Shown here: positions 42,533 through 51,462 of the stretch, piece after piece
Position numbering within the stretch: position 1 is the stretch's first letter
Layout of the letters: each line of letters opens with the position of its first letter
Assembly: GCA_016342685.1 (NCBI GenBank)
Contig: JAEINU010000003.1
Location: 496,001-560,000 of the forward strand
DNA length: 64,000 nucleotides
Source of the DNA: Bacteroidales bacterium
GTDB lineage: Bacteria; Bacteroidota; Bacteroidia; Bacteroidales; UBA12077
Direction: 5' to 3'
The notes under the pieces: generated by a model
Databases searched by the model: none
Told to the model about the DNA's origin: nothing
Seen by the model: only the letters and a program-made list of their open reading frames with translations
Program-made: the position numbers and the translations under genes

Positions 42533-43249
42533 TTAAGCAATCGTTAATCTTTTTATTACTTCATCTTTATAACTTCTACTAATTGGAATTTCATTTTCAC
42601 CAATCTCAATATATTCGTTGGTAAATGAATCAATCTTATCTATTGAAACTATAAAAGAACGATGTACTCTAATGAAATCTTTTTGCGGAAGTTTAGCTTC
42701 AATATTTGTAATTGTTTCTCGAGTGATAATTGTGTTATCGACTAAATGAATTTTTATATAATCGCTTAAGCTTTCGATATATTTTATTTCGTAAAAATTA
42801 ATTTTAATCATCTTTCGATCAGCGCGCACAAAAATATAATCGCTTTGATCATTACTAATTACATGTGCAGATTCTTTTATTTCTTGATGGTTTTCATTTC
42901 TATATTTATAAATTGCCTGAAGCAATCGATCAAAGGAAATTGGTTTTAAAAGATAATCAACAGCTTGTAAATCGAATCCATCAACGGCATATTCTCGGTA
43001 AGCGGTAGTGAAAATTATTTTTAAGTCTTTATTTATTGATTTGGCAAAAGACAAACCCGATATTTCGGGCATATTAATATCTAGGAAAATTAAATCTATT
43101 TCATGTGTGCTAATTGCATTAAATGCTTCTACTGCCGATTTGCAACTACAAACTATTTCTATTGCATCAATTTTGGAAAGGTGACTTTCAAGAATTTCTC
43201 TTGCAACAGGTTCATCATCAACAATAATACATTGAATTGCATTAGCCAT
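42533..43249 (-). CDS. LytTR-family response regulator
   Basis: The receiver domain occupies about residues 6-125, with the acidic pair DD at 11-12, phospho-acceptor D57 (LIFLDINMPEISG) and K107-like LKPISF. A LytTR DNA-binding domain follows (about 140-238: DYIFVRADRKMIKINFYEIKYIESLSDYIKIHL, RVHRSFIVSIDKID). The 238-residue protein would be activated by the histidine kinase encoded upstream, whose stop overlaps its start by 8 bp. LytTR regulators often control envelope or transport genes; the permease and serine hydrolase genes at 45-48.5 kb are candidates by proximity only. Confidence 0.92.
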   Translation of the reverse strand: MANAIQCIIVDDEPVAREILESHLSKIDAIEIVCSCKSAVEAFNAISTHEIDLIFLDINMPEISGLSFAKSINKDLKIIFTTAYREYAVDGFDLQAVDYLLKPISFDRLLQAIYKYRNENHQEIKESAHVISNDQSDYIFVRADRKMIKINFYEIKYIESLSDYIKIHLVDNTIITRETITNIEAKLPQKDFIRVHRSFIVSIDKIDSFTNEYIEIGENEIPISRSYKDEVIKRLTIA

Positions 43250-44312
43250 TTTTTGATTTGTTTAAATCATTAATAATAAGATTTACTAAGTACCAATTAT
43301 TTTTGGTTTCTATATTAAGAGAGTAATGTTCTTTATAGTTAATATCAAGTCTTTTTCTAATGTTTTCTAATCCAATACCACCTGTATTGTTTGTTGCTTC
43401 TTGGCTTAAAACCGTATTTCTAATAGAAAAATTTAATTGATTGTCAGAAACATGTACATCAATTTCAATTTGTAAAAATCCATCGATTAAACTACCATGT
43501 TTAAATGCATTTTCGATAAATGGAATAAGAAGCATAGGAGCAACCTGAATACTCTCGCTGAAATCGTTCGATTTAAAAATTATTTTAAGTGTGTCTTTAA
43601 ATCGAATTTTTTCTAAATTGATATATTCTTTTATATGCAGTACCTCTTCTTTTAAACTTACTTTTGGTTTGTTGATTTGATATAAAATATAATCAAGTAG
43701 ATTTGATAACATTAAAATGATCTCTGGTGTTTGTTCCGATTGTTTTAAAGCAAATCCATAAATCGTATTTAGTGTATTGAATAAAAAATGCGGATGAATT
43801 TGCATTTTTAAATAATGAAGCTCTTGTTCTTTTAGTTTTAACTGTGTTTCCAGTATTTTTGTTTGTAGTTCCTTATTCTTCGAAATGTTATTAAAATTCT
43901 GATTTAAAATTCTTACAAAGCTTACCATACCAACCACTAGAAAAACCAGAATGAGTACAAATACAAAGTTTTTACTCATTGGTGGCATAATCGAAATATT
44001 AAAACTCAATAAGAATATTAAGCAACCGTAAATTATCAGTACAATTAAATAAGACGATACTACGAATGTATAGAAACTGTAAAGCCCAAAAAGAAAGTAA
44101 TTTTTAGTTAACAGATAGCGCGGAATTAAAAAGTCTACAACAAAATAAGTAACAGCCATGGTTAATGGGAGTAGTAAGCTTGAAAACCAGGTTGCATATC
44201 TCGATTCAATGGAGTTGTAACTATAAAAATATACAAAGAAAAACCACACTGCTATCCACAATAAGATATGTAGGAGTATAAAGCGTATTTTATTTTTTTG
44301 AAATATTTTCAC
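43242..44312 (-). CDS. LytS/YehU-type sensor histidine kinase
   Basis: About 356 residues. Four membrane helices lie in about the first 150 residues, then a coiled-coil linker, then the His_kinase domain with the phospho-acceptor in MQIHPHFLFNTLNTIYGFALKQSE and an HATPase-like domain (PMLLIPFIENAFKHG, GGIGLENIRKRL). There is no extracellular sensing domain beyond short loops. The preferred start is the GTG at 44312 (MKIFQKNKIRFILL); the ORF reaches a GTG at 44345. It is cotranscribed with the LytTR regulator and divergent from the TolQ-like gene. Confidence 0.88.
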   Translation of the reverse strand: MKIFQKNKIRFILLHILLWIAVWFFFVYFYSYNSIESRYATWFSSLLLPLTMAVTYFVVDFLIPRYLLTKNYFLFGLYSFYTFVVSSYLIVLIIYGCLIFLLSFNISIMPPMSKNFVFVLILVFLVVGMVSFVRILNQNFNNISKNKELQTKILETQLKLKEQELHYLKMQIHPHFLFNTLNTIYGFALKQSEQTPEIILMLSNLLDYILYQINKPKVSLKEEVLHIKEYINLEKIRFKDTLKIIFKSNDFSESIQVAPMLLIPFIENAFKHGSLIDGFLQIEIDVHVSDNQLNFSIRNTVLSQEATNNTGGIGLENIRKRLDINYKEHYSLNIETKNNWYLVNLIINDLNKSKNG

Positions 44313-44419
44313 AATAACAATATTACATAAAATCTTTAGAACCACATTTTTTTAGCGATAAATAACCAAATTAGTACTTGATTTTACAATCTTGATTAAC
44401 CATTTGCATTTTGTATCTT

Positions 44420-44427
44420 TAAATTTG
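44420..44427 (+). promoter_or_regulatory. Possible -7 promoter element for the TolQ-like gene
   Basis: TAAATTTG matches TAnnTTTG but is 98 bases from the ATG at 44525, so the assignment is tentative. Confidence 0.3.
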
Positions 44428-44524
44428 TTAAAGAGTAAGGTAAATAAGTTATCCATCGTAATTAAAAAATGCGAAGCTAAATCCTGTTTACATTTGATTT
44501 AGTATTCATCTAAAACAATTTATT

Positions 44525-44896
44525 ATGATTACACAAATAATTAACAAATTCAACGAAGGTGGACCTTCTTATACTTATCCAATTTTAATTTTATTGATTG
44601 TTATTATAGCTTTATTTGTTTATGGAGTTATTAAAAAAGATAACAGAAGTAAAATGATTGAACTCATTAAATCGTTTAGTTGGTTTACTGTTGCATGGGG
44701 TTTTTATGGACGTACTATTGGATTGATTGTTGCATTTGATAATGTAGAGGCCCACGGAGAACTTACTCCAAGTCTTTTAGCCGAAGGTTTAAAAATGGCA
44801 CTCATAAATCCGATTTTTGCAATTTCTGTTTTTTTAATTGCTCGCGCAGGGATTATTGCTCTAATTCTACTAATAAAGAAAGAAGACTTTAATTAA
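44525..44896 (+). CDS. MotA/TolQ/ExbB-like small membrane protein
   Basis: The 123-residue protein has three helices (about 16-36, 48-68, 92-116). FNEGGPSYTYPILILL at the start, a GFYGRTIGLIVAFDNVEAHGELTPSLLAEGLKMALINP segment and the final FLIARAGIIALILL are shared with the proton-channel domain of the TolQ/ExbB/MotA family, but it lacks the large cytoplasmic loop. It would be half of a channel, perhaps working with a partner encoded elsewhere. It is divergent from the LytS-type kinase gene and separate from the following serine hydrolase (114 bp). Confidence 0.6.
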   Translation: MITQIINKFNEGGPSYTYPILILLIVIIALFVYGVIKKDNRSKMIELIKSFSWFTVAWGFYGRTIGLIVAFDNVEAHGELTPSLLAEGLKMALINPIFAISVFLIARAGIIALILLIKKEDFN

Positions 44897-45010
44897 GTTA
44901 AAGCCTTCTTTAATTCATTATCCATTACAAGCATATTCTTAAGTTTATACTATATGTCATTCTTGAATGTGCTTGCTTTTCTAATAAGTAAATCAAAAAA
45001 ACATTTTATC

Positions 45011-46072
45011 ATGAAAGCATTTCTTACCACGATTATATTTTTATCCTTAAACTTCAATTATTTATGTGCTCAGATTAATACTGAAAGAATTGATTCTGTT
45101 ATTAATAATCATTTCGAAAATGGAGAGTTTAATGGGAGTGCGTTAGTTACAGAAAATGGAAAAGCTATTTATAAAAACGGTTTTGGATACTCAAATTTTG
45201 AATGGGAAATAAAAAATAGCCCTGACACGAAATTTGCAATAGGATCTTGCACTAAACAGTTTACGGCTACTCTTATCATGAAGCTTATCGAAGAAAATAA
45301 ATTGTCTTTAGAAGATAATATCTCCAAATATATTCCTGAGTATCCTGCAGATAAGGGCAGTAAAATTACTATTCACAATCTGTTAAGTCATACATCAGGA
45401 ATTCCTGATTTTTTTGGTTTGCCACAGATGAGAACTTTAATGTACAAAGAAAATAAACCAGATGATTTTATTAAAACTTTTTGGGATTTGGAATTGGATT
45501 TTGAACCAGGATCGCAACTGAAGTATTCGAACTCAGGTTACTTCATACTTGGAGTAATCATTGAAAAAGTAACAGGTTTATCTTATGCAAAAGCTTTGAA
45601 AGAATATATATTTAATCCTTTACAAATGAATAACTCCGGTGTTTTAAAAGATAGAGAAGTTTTAAAGAATAAAGCATATGGCTATATTAAAGTAAATGAA
45701 ATTTATAGGACAGCACCATATTTTAATCCTTCCGGAGCTTTTTCGGCAGGAGCTATTTATTCAACAGTTGAAGATTTATTAAAATGGCAAAACTCAATTA
45801 ATTCTAATTCAATTCTGAGCCAAGAAAGTATAGATAAAATGTTAACGGTTAATTTTTCTAGATATGGATATGGTTTTGCTATTTTAGAAAAAACTTTAGA
45901 AAATGGAGATATAGTTACTTTATTTGGACACGAAGGACAGATTTTTGGATTCAGATCTTTAATTCAAATCATTAAGGAAGATAATTGTTCTGTAATTCTT
46001 CTAGATAATTCCCAGAGTACCGAATTAGGGAAAATAGCTTCGGAGATTAGAAAGGTATTGTATAAGAATTAG
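45011..46072 (+). CDS. Secreted beta-lactamase-family serine hydrolase
   Basis: About 353 residues; the signal peptide is MKAFLTTIIFLSLNFNYLCAQ, which supports the ATG at 45011 over the ATG at 44954. The SxxK motif is S79-C-T-K82 (GSCTKQFTA), the YxN motif is in LKYSNSGYFILG, and the third motif is GHEGQIFGF near the C-terminus. This is the class C beta-lactamase/esterase (DUF302-free, AmpH-like) group, which includes D-aminopeptidases and penicillin-binding proteins. The natural substrate is unknown. It lies in front of the ABC permease with a 62-bp gap. Confidence 0.87.
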   Translation: MKAFLTTIIFLSLNFNYLCAQINTERIDSVINNHFENGEFNGSALVTENGKAIYKNGFGYSNFEWEIKNSPDTKFAIGSCTKQFTATLIMKLIEENKLSLEDNISKYIPEYPADKGSKITIHNLLSHTSGIPDFFGLPQMRTLMYKENKPDDFIKTFWDLELDFEPGSQLKYSNSGYFILGVIIEKVTGLSYAKALKEYIFNPLQMNNSGVLKDREVLKNKAYGYIKVNEIYRTAPYFNPSGAFSAGAIYSTVEDLLKWQNSINSNSILSQESIDKMLTVNFSRYGYGFAILEKTLENGDIVTLFGHEGQIFGFRSLIQIIKEDNCSVILLDNSQSTELGKIASEIRKVLYKN

Positions 46073-46134
46073 CACAATTACAGCGGATATAATTACAGCA
46101 GGATTACTGCAATTTATTTTAATCAATTTATAAT

Positions 46135-48507
46135 ATGTTTAAAAAGAATATAACTCTAGCTCTAAGAATATTTGTAAAAAATAAATATTACTTTTTCTTA
46201 AATCTTGCTAATCTGACTTTAGGAATTGTTTGTGGTATAATAATTTTACTTTACTTGTTGAATTTTTCAAGTTTTGATAAACATCATTCAAATCATGATA
46301 GGATTTATAGAGTAGGATATGAATTTAATACTTCGTCTGGCAGATCAATGAAAGGAGCTAGATCATCCGAGAGAATAGGTCCCATGTTTCAAGATGAATG
46401 TCCTGAAGTTGAATCATATGTTAGATTCCGACCAATGGATAAAGTTGTTGTTAAATATAATGATAAGTCTTTTCTTGAAAAAAATATACTCTATGCTGAC
46501 ACTAGTGTTTTTAATGTTTTTACGCATGAATTTATTGAAGGTAATGCCAAAACTTGTTTTAAAAAGATAAATTCTATTGTATTAGTAAAAGCTATGGCCA
46601 GAAAGTATTTTGGTGATAATTCTGCAATTGGGGAACAAATAAAGATTGACTCTGTTAATTACGAAGTTACAGGAGTAATAAAAGATCTGCCAGAGAATAT
46701 CCACTTAAAATTCAATGCCTTGATTAGATTTGAGCCAATAGGTACACAGTGGTTTACTACATCATGTTATACATATCTTTTTTTAGATAAAAATTCAGAA
46801 ATAGATGGAATATATGCGAAATACCCTTTATTGTTTGAAAAATATATGTCTGAACAAGCACAGCATATTAAAGCTACCATAGATATTATTCTTGAACCTT
46901 TAGCTGATATTCATTTTAATTCTGATTTGCCCCAAGATTTTCCGCAGGGAAATAAAATGTATGTATACATATTTGGAATTATAGGACTATTTATAGTTGT
47001 TATCACTTCTATTAATTACATAAATATGTCAACAGCTTTTTCAATAACCAGAACGAAAGAAATTGGAATTAAAAAAATATTTGGAGCAAATAAAAAAACA
47101 CTTAGATTTTATTTTGTATTTGAATCGATTTTTATAACATTAATTGATTTCTCAATAAGCCTGTTCATAGTGCGATTAATTATTAATTCAGATAGCTTAT
47201 GTCAGATTTTGAATGCAAAACTTCAATTTAGTTTATTTGAGAATCCTGAACTTTACTTAATTTCTTTCGGATTCGCTTTAGTTGTTGGATTATTTTCCGG
47301 ATTATATCCGGCATTTCATTTATCGTCGATTCCTTCTATAGGTGCAACAAGTTTAGGTTTTAAAAACAAAAAAAGAAGTGTTATTTTAAGAAAAGTCTTA
47401 ATTGTTTTTCAGTTTGTTCTTTCTATAGGAGTTTTAATTGGAGTTTTAGCAATGAACAAGCAAATGAAGTTTATTAATAGTAAGGATCTTGGATACAATA
47501 AAGAAAACTTAATTGTTATTCCTGTAGATAATCTGGGAAATTCAGAAATATCTGTATTGGAAGAAAAATTACATGAAAATCCGAATATTATTTCTATTTC
47601 AACAGCCTATATTCTTCCGAATGCTCAACAAATGATGTGTAATTTTAGAATAGAGACAGAGTCAGGATTTGAAGAACAATTATTTAATTGGTTAGTTGTT
47701 GATTATGATTATTTAAAAACAATGGAAATAGAAACCATTGAAGGTAGAACTTTCGATAAAAACATTTCTTCAGATGTTAACACAGCTTATATAGTTAATG
47801 AGTCTTTTTTAAAGCATTTTGGTTGGAATAATGCTGTCGATAAAAGAATGCAAATTATTAATGGAGGATATTTCAGTTGGCCTGAAGGAAAGATTATTGG
47901 AGTTGTAAAAGATTTTAATATTACTTCATTGCATGAAAAAATAGAACCGGTGATTATTGTTTTACATCCAGGTGGCTATTTGCATGTAAGAATAAGTGGG
48001 ACGAATATCAAGAATACATTACAGGATATTAATACAGAATGGTCCAAGATTGCTCCAAACACAGATTTTGACTATTCATTTATGAATGAACATCTGTCCG
48101 ATTCCTATAAAACTGAAAAAAGTCAGTTTAGTTTGGTTAAGTTATTTTCTATTATCTGTTTTATTTTATCTTGCCTTGGCCTGATAGGATTATCTGCTTA
48201 TACTATAGCTCTAAGAATTAAAGAAGTTGCAATTCGAAAGCAGTTGGGAGCATCTATAATTCAAATAATTATGGTGCTTTATAAAGATATAGCCATTTTA
48301 ATATTAATTGCTGTTTGTATTTCAATCCCATTATCGAATTGGGCAGTGAATTTGTGGTTAGAAAGTTTTGCATACAAAACGAAAATAGGGAATTCATTAT
48401 TTGTTATTTCAAGTTTTACTGCTTTTGTTATTGGGTTTTTATCTGTTTTGTATCACTCAATAAAAGCTGCCTATATTAATCCTGTGGAAGCGTTAAAACA
48501 TGAATAA
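46135..48507 (+). CDS. FtsX/MacB-type ABC transporter permease
   Basis: This 790-residue protein has the double-FtsX plan: TM1 at about 20-41, a periplasmic MacB-PCD domain (about 45-270: RIYRVGYEFNTSSG, LADIHFNSDLP), four helices at about 280-420 with the FtsX segment TRTKEIGIKKIFGANKKTL, a second periplasmic part, and a second FtsX region (LRIKEVAIRKQLGASIIQIIMVLYKDI). It would function with an ATPase that is not encoded nearby. Such permeases in Bacteroidota often sit near LytTR or two-component systems, as here. Substrate unknown. Confidence 0.88.
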   Translation: MFKKNITLALRIFVKNKYYFFLNLANLTLGIVCGIIILLYLLNFSSFDKHHSNHDRIYRVGYEFNTSSGRSMKGARSSERIGPMFQDECPEVESYVRFRPMDKVVVKYNDKSFLEKNILYADTSVFNVFTHEFIEGNAKTCFKKINSIVLVKAMARKYFGDNSAIGEQIKIDSVNYEVTGVIKDLPENIHLKFNALIRFEPIGTQWFTTSCYTYLFLDKNSEIDGIYAKYPLLFEKYMSEQAQHIKATIDIILEPLADIHFNSDLPQDFPQGNKMYVYIFGIIGLFIVVITSINYINMSTAFSITRTKEIGIKKIFGANKKTLRFYFVFESIFITLIDFSISLFIVRLIINSDSLCQILNAKLQFSLFENPELYLISFGFALVVGLFSGLYPAFHLSSIPSIGATSLGFKNKKRSVILRKVLIVFQFVLSIGVLIGVLAMNKQMKFINSKDLGYNKENLIVIPVDNLGNSEISVLEEKLHENPNIISISTAYILPNAQQMMCNFRIETESGFEEQLFNWLVVDYDYLKTMEIETIEGRTFDKNISSDVNTAYIVNESFLKHFGWNNAVDKRMQIINGGYFSWPEGKIIGVVKDFNITSLHEKIEPVIIVLHPGGYLHVRISGTNIKNTLQDINTEWSKIAPNTDFDYSFMNEHLSDSYKTEKSQFSLVKLFSIICFILSCLGLIGLSAYTIALRIKEVAIRKQLGASIIQIIMVLYKDIAILILIAVCISIPLSNWAVNLWLESFAYKTKIGNSLFVISSFTAFVIGFLSVLYHSIKAAYINPVEALKHE

Positions 48508-48665
48508 TTTTTGATATTTGTGAATAGAACAAAATGCATGGAATTTATTGTGAGAGAGCTTAAATTTCTCTAGGTCAAAGTGTTCGATAATAATTTTGTG
48601 CCAATTGTAATAAGTAGGAAATAATTAACCGATATTCTTCTGTGAATAAAATAGATTTTTAAAAG

Positions 48666-48694
48666 AAACACAGGCTTTATTGTCTGTGTTTTTT
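48666..48694 (+). terminator. Hairpin upstream of the small lipoprotein gene
   Basis: AAACACAG (48666-48673) pairs with CTGTGTTT (48684-48691) around a 10-base loop and is followed by T residues. It would terminate transcripts from the permease side. Confidence 0.55.
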
Positions 48695-48711
48695 ATTCTA
48701 AAAATTAACTC

Positions 48712-48719
48712 TATTTTTG
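48712..48719 (+). promoter_or_regulatory. -7 promoter element of the 270-residue lipoprotein gene
   Basis: TATTTTTG matches TAnnTTTG, 32 bases before the ATG at 48751. Confidence 0.5.
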
Positions 48720-48750
48720 ATAGTCTATTGAATTTCAATATTATCTAATT

Positions 48751-49563
48751 ATGAGAAGGAATTTTGTTTTATTGTTAAGTTTAAATATCTGTTTGTCATT
48801 TTTGCTTTCTTGTGAAAAAGAAACTATTTATCCCGATTATCATAAATATCGAATTAAGAATATTTATTCAAAAAGTCAATCTAACGAATCTGGATTTGGC
48901 TCTAAAGAAGAATATATTTACAATCACAATTCGACTATTGATCGTATTAATTTATATTATAATACAGGAAAAATCGATTTTTATAGAACGTTTGGGTATA
49001 GTAATGGTAAATTATCTACAATTAAATATTTTAATGTTAATAGTGCAGGGTATACAGAAATTAAAGGAATAGATTTTTTAATTTATAGTAAGGTTGGTTT
49101 ACTTCAAGAAGTCTTGTTTATGAATAAGGACGGTCGAGAGGAATTATTATTAACTTTTGTATATAACGATGATGGTAGAGTTTCTAAAAAATTCTATAAG
49201 AATATGTCCAGTGACTACTTCTCGGAAATTGAAGAATTCTTGTACGATCAAATGGGAAACATCATTCAAAGAGATCAATATATTTATAAATACGACTCTG
49301 ATGAGTTAGAGTCTTCTGTTACTGAATTATATAAATATGATACCTGGGTTAATCCTTATTTCAATAGAGGATTCATTGGAATATATTGTAGTTGGCCAAT
49401 ATCTCCTAATAATGTTGTTGAAAGGATTGATCGAAAAACTGAATTGGAAGACAAAACTTACATCTTCTATTATGAATACTTAAGAGACGGTTATCCAATT
49501 AAAACAAATTCGACATTACACTCATTAGATGCTTATACTGAATTTGAATATGAAAATAGTTAG
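48751..49563 (+). CDS. Lipoprotein of unknown function with YD-like repeats
   Basis: This 270-residue protein has a lipoprotein signal ending LLSC (about residue 21). The rest is rich in Tyr, Asp and Asn and contains units such as EEYIYNHNSTIDRINLYYNTGK, FGYSNGKLSTIKYFN, FVYNDDGRVSKKFYK and EFLYDQMGNIIQRDQY, resembling the RHS/YD repeat with a Y.Y...G pattern, though not the full toxin-bearing RHS. I do not recognise a named family. It is monocistronic, flanked by a terminator and a convergent EamA gene. Confidence 0.65.
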   Translation: MRRNFVLLLSLNICLSFLLSCEKETIYPDYHKYRIKNIYSKSQSNESGFGSKEEYIYNHNSTIDRINLYYNTGKIDFYRTFGYSNGKLSTIKYFNVNSAGYTEIKGIDFLIYSKVGLLQEVLFMNKDGREELLLTFVYNDDGRVSKKFYKNMSSDYFSEIEEFLYDQMGNIIQRDQYIYKYDSDELESSVTELYKYDTWVNPYFNRGFIGIYCSWPISPNNVVERIDRKTELEDKTYIFYYEYLRDGYPIKTNSTLHSLDAYTEFEYENS

Positions 49564-49572
49564 TATTTAGTG

Positions 49573-50421
49573 TTATTTTTTATTCTTTAAAATACTATGT
49601 ACAATAACTCCTAAAAGAATAAAAGAAGCACCAATAAGTTCTCTGCTATTAAGAATTTCGTGTATCGCAAAGTAGCCAATAATGGCTGCAAACACAGGTT
49701 CTAACGAAAATATAATTGCAACTTTAAGTGCTGAAACATATTTCATAACCCATACAGTTATAAAATAGCAAAATAAAGTTCCGAATAATCCTAAATATAT
49801 TAAGGAGCCCCAGGCTTTTGCGCTAATGTTTATGGTTTCGTGATCAGTGAAAATAAATGCAGCAAGCCCAACAATTGCTGAAGCAAAAAATTGATACGTA
49901 ACCAATGTTACAGCATCTGCCTTTTTTATGAACTGACCAGCCAGGACAACATGAAATGCATACGATATGGCGGTAATAATTGTGATAATATCACCAACAT
50001 TCATTTTAGTTTCAAAATCGTAGGTTAAAAGAAACAAACCTCCAAAAACAATTGAAACCGCGAGAATATCAATTTTTAAAAGTTTCGCTTTATAGAAAAA
50101 GAAAAGAATAAATGGTACAATAATAACTGCTGAACTTGTTATAAATGCACTATGACCAGTACTTGTGAATTTTAAGCCAATAGTTTGAGCTCCATAAGTG
50201 ATAGCCATTAAAACTCCCATTATGGAGCCATAAATGAATGCTTTTTTATTAAGTAACTTCTTCCTATCTTTAAAAATCTGGTAAAGAAACATTGCCGCAA
50301 AAGCTAATGCCGAACGAATAAAAACAATTAAATATTCATTAACCGAACCAACCGTATCTTTAACAATAAAGAATGTTGATCCCCAAACTATTGTAACTAA
50401 TACCAACCAAAAGGTTTTCAT
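49573..50421 (-). CDS. EamA-family drug/metabolite transporter
   Basis: The 282-residue protein has ten predicted helices arranged as two EamA domains (about 2-130 and 143-280). The first begins LVTIVWGSTFFIVKDTV and contains FIRSALAF; the second holds SLEPVFAAIIGYFAIHEILN, both family marks. It would move a small metabolite or amino acid across the inner membrane. Its start overlaps the end of the DUF4421 gene by 4 bp, so it lies in the same transcript as that gene and the membrane protein before it. Confidence 0.85.
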   Translation of the reverse strand: MKTFWLVLVTIVWGSTFFIVKDTVGSVNEYLIVFIRSALAFAAMFLYQIFKDRKKLLNKKAFIYGSIMGVLMAITYGAQTIGLKFTSTGHSAFITSSAVIIVPFILFFFYKAKLLKIDILAVSIVFGGLFLLTYDFETKMNVGDIITIITAISYAFHVVLAGQFIKKADAVTLVTYQFFASAIVGLAAFIFTDHETINISAKAWGSLIYLGLFGTLFCYFITVWVMKYVSALKVAIIFSLEPVFAAIIGYFAIHEILNSRELIGASFILLGVIVHSILKNKK

Positions 50422-51461
50422 ATTGATGATTTTTGTTTCTTTTTGAATAAATTATTTACATTAAATCTTTTGCCAAAATACAAACTCACATTCCCACCAG
50501 AAGAAGAAATATCAACCGATTCGTAATTGTAAGAATCAATAATAGAAATTAATCGGATTCCAGCATAAATATTTTTCCCTTCGTAGCCTAAAGCAATCCT
50601 TGTTGTTAGTGATCCTGTAAGCGTGGTGTTTTGTTTATTTGTTATGTCGTTTGCCCAGAATTCAGCATTTCTTATTCCTAAACCAGGTACAAGTGATCCG
50701 TTAATAAATACCCGTTTAAACAAAACAAGTGTGTACGTATAACCGGCAGAGAAGCCAACAGAGCCCGTTTTGTATCCTTCAATATTATAATATGATATAA
50801 GTGTATCTGGTAACTCATCTGGTACTAGTCCATTTGGAGCATCGGCCATATTTACATTGGCATAGATACCCATAATGAATGAGCCTGCACTTTTTTTCTG
50901 AATTTGGGTTCGTGTAAAAGCTGCTTTATATGAAAAGCGTTTGTTGTTTGTAAAATAATAACCCGACACTCCAAAAGAATAAGATTCTAAATCGGGACGA
51001 AAAGGGAAGGCATCATTTTGCCAATTGATGAAATTATCAGGATTTTTCAAATAAAATCCTTTATAATATTGGAAATAGGCATCAGCACCAAAAGTGTTTG
51101 TGTAGATATTTAGTTGAGTATCAAAGCTTTTTGTTTTACCGTAAATTTCATCATCTTTATTAATAAAACTAGGACTAAAACTTACTCCTAAACCAATCCA
51201 TTTATAACTAAATCCTAATCCGAGGCTGGTTTTTCCGTTTGGTTCTAATTTTAACTTTTTATTAATTGCTGAATTATTAAGTTCGATGCTATAGAATTTA
51301 GCATAAGTTCCAGTATAAATATTTAGTTTATCTGACAGATCAGTAATTCGTGCAGTATCGTATTTATTTTTTTTTACTTCAGAAGAAAACGATTCAGATT
51401 CTTGTGAATATAAATTAGTTGCAGCTAAGATAAGAAAAACGGGGAGAAGATATCTTTTCAT
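50418..51461 (-). CDS. DUF4421-like outer membrane protein
   Basis: About 347 residues from the ATG at 51461 (MKRYLLPVFLILAATNLYSQ, signal peptide). The ORF extends 32 codons upstream but those lie within the preceding gene and lack a signal peptide. Beta-strand repeats such as GLGFSYKWIGLGVSFSPSF, KSFDTQLNIYTNTFGADAYFQYYKGF and YSFGVSGYYFTNNKRFSYKAAFTRTQIQKKSAGSF show a barrel similar to DUF4421. Role unknown. The start is one base after the stop of the 456-residue membrane protein, indicating tight coupling. Confidence 0.72.
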   Translation of the reverse strand: MKRYLLPVFLILAATNLYSQESESFSSEVKKNKYDTARITDLSDKLNIYTGTYAKFYSIELNNSAINKKLKLEPNGKTSLGLGFSYKWIGLGVSFSPSFINKDDEIYGKTKSFDTQLNIYTNTFGADAYFQYYKGFYLKNPDNFINWQNDAFPFRPDLESYSFGVSGYYFTNNKRFSYKAAFTRTQIQKKSAGSFIMGIYANVNMADAPNGLVPDELPDTLISYYNIEGYKTGSVGFSAGYTYTLVLFKRVFINGSLVPGLGIRNAEFWANDITNKQNTTLTGSLTTRIALGYEGKNIYAGIRLISIIDSYNYESVDISSSGGNVSLYFGKRFNVNNLFKKKQKSSI

Positions 51462-51462
51462 T

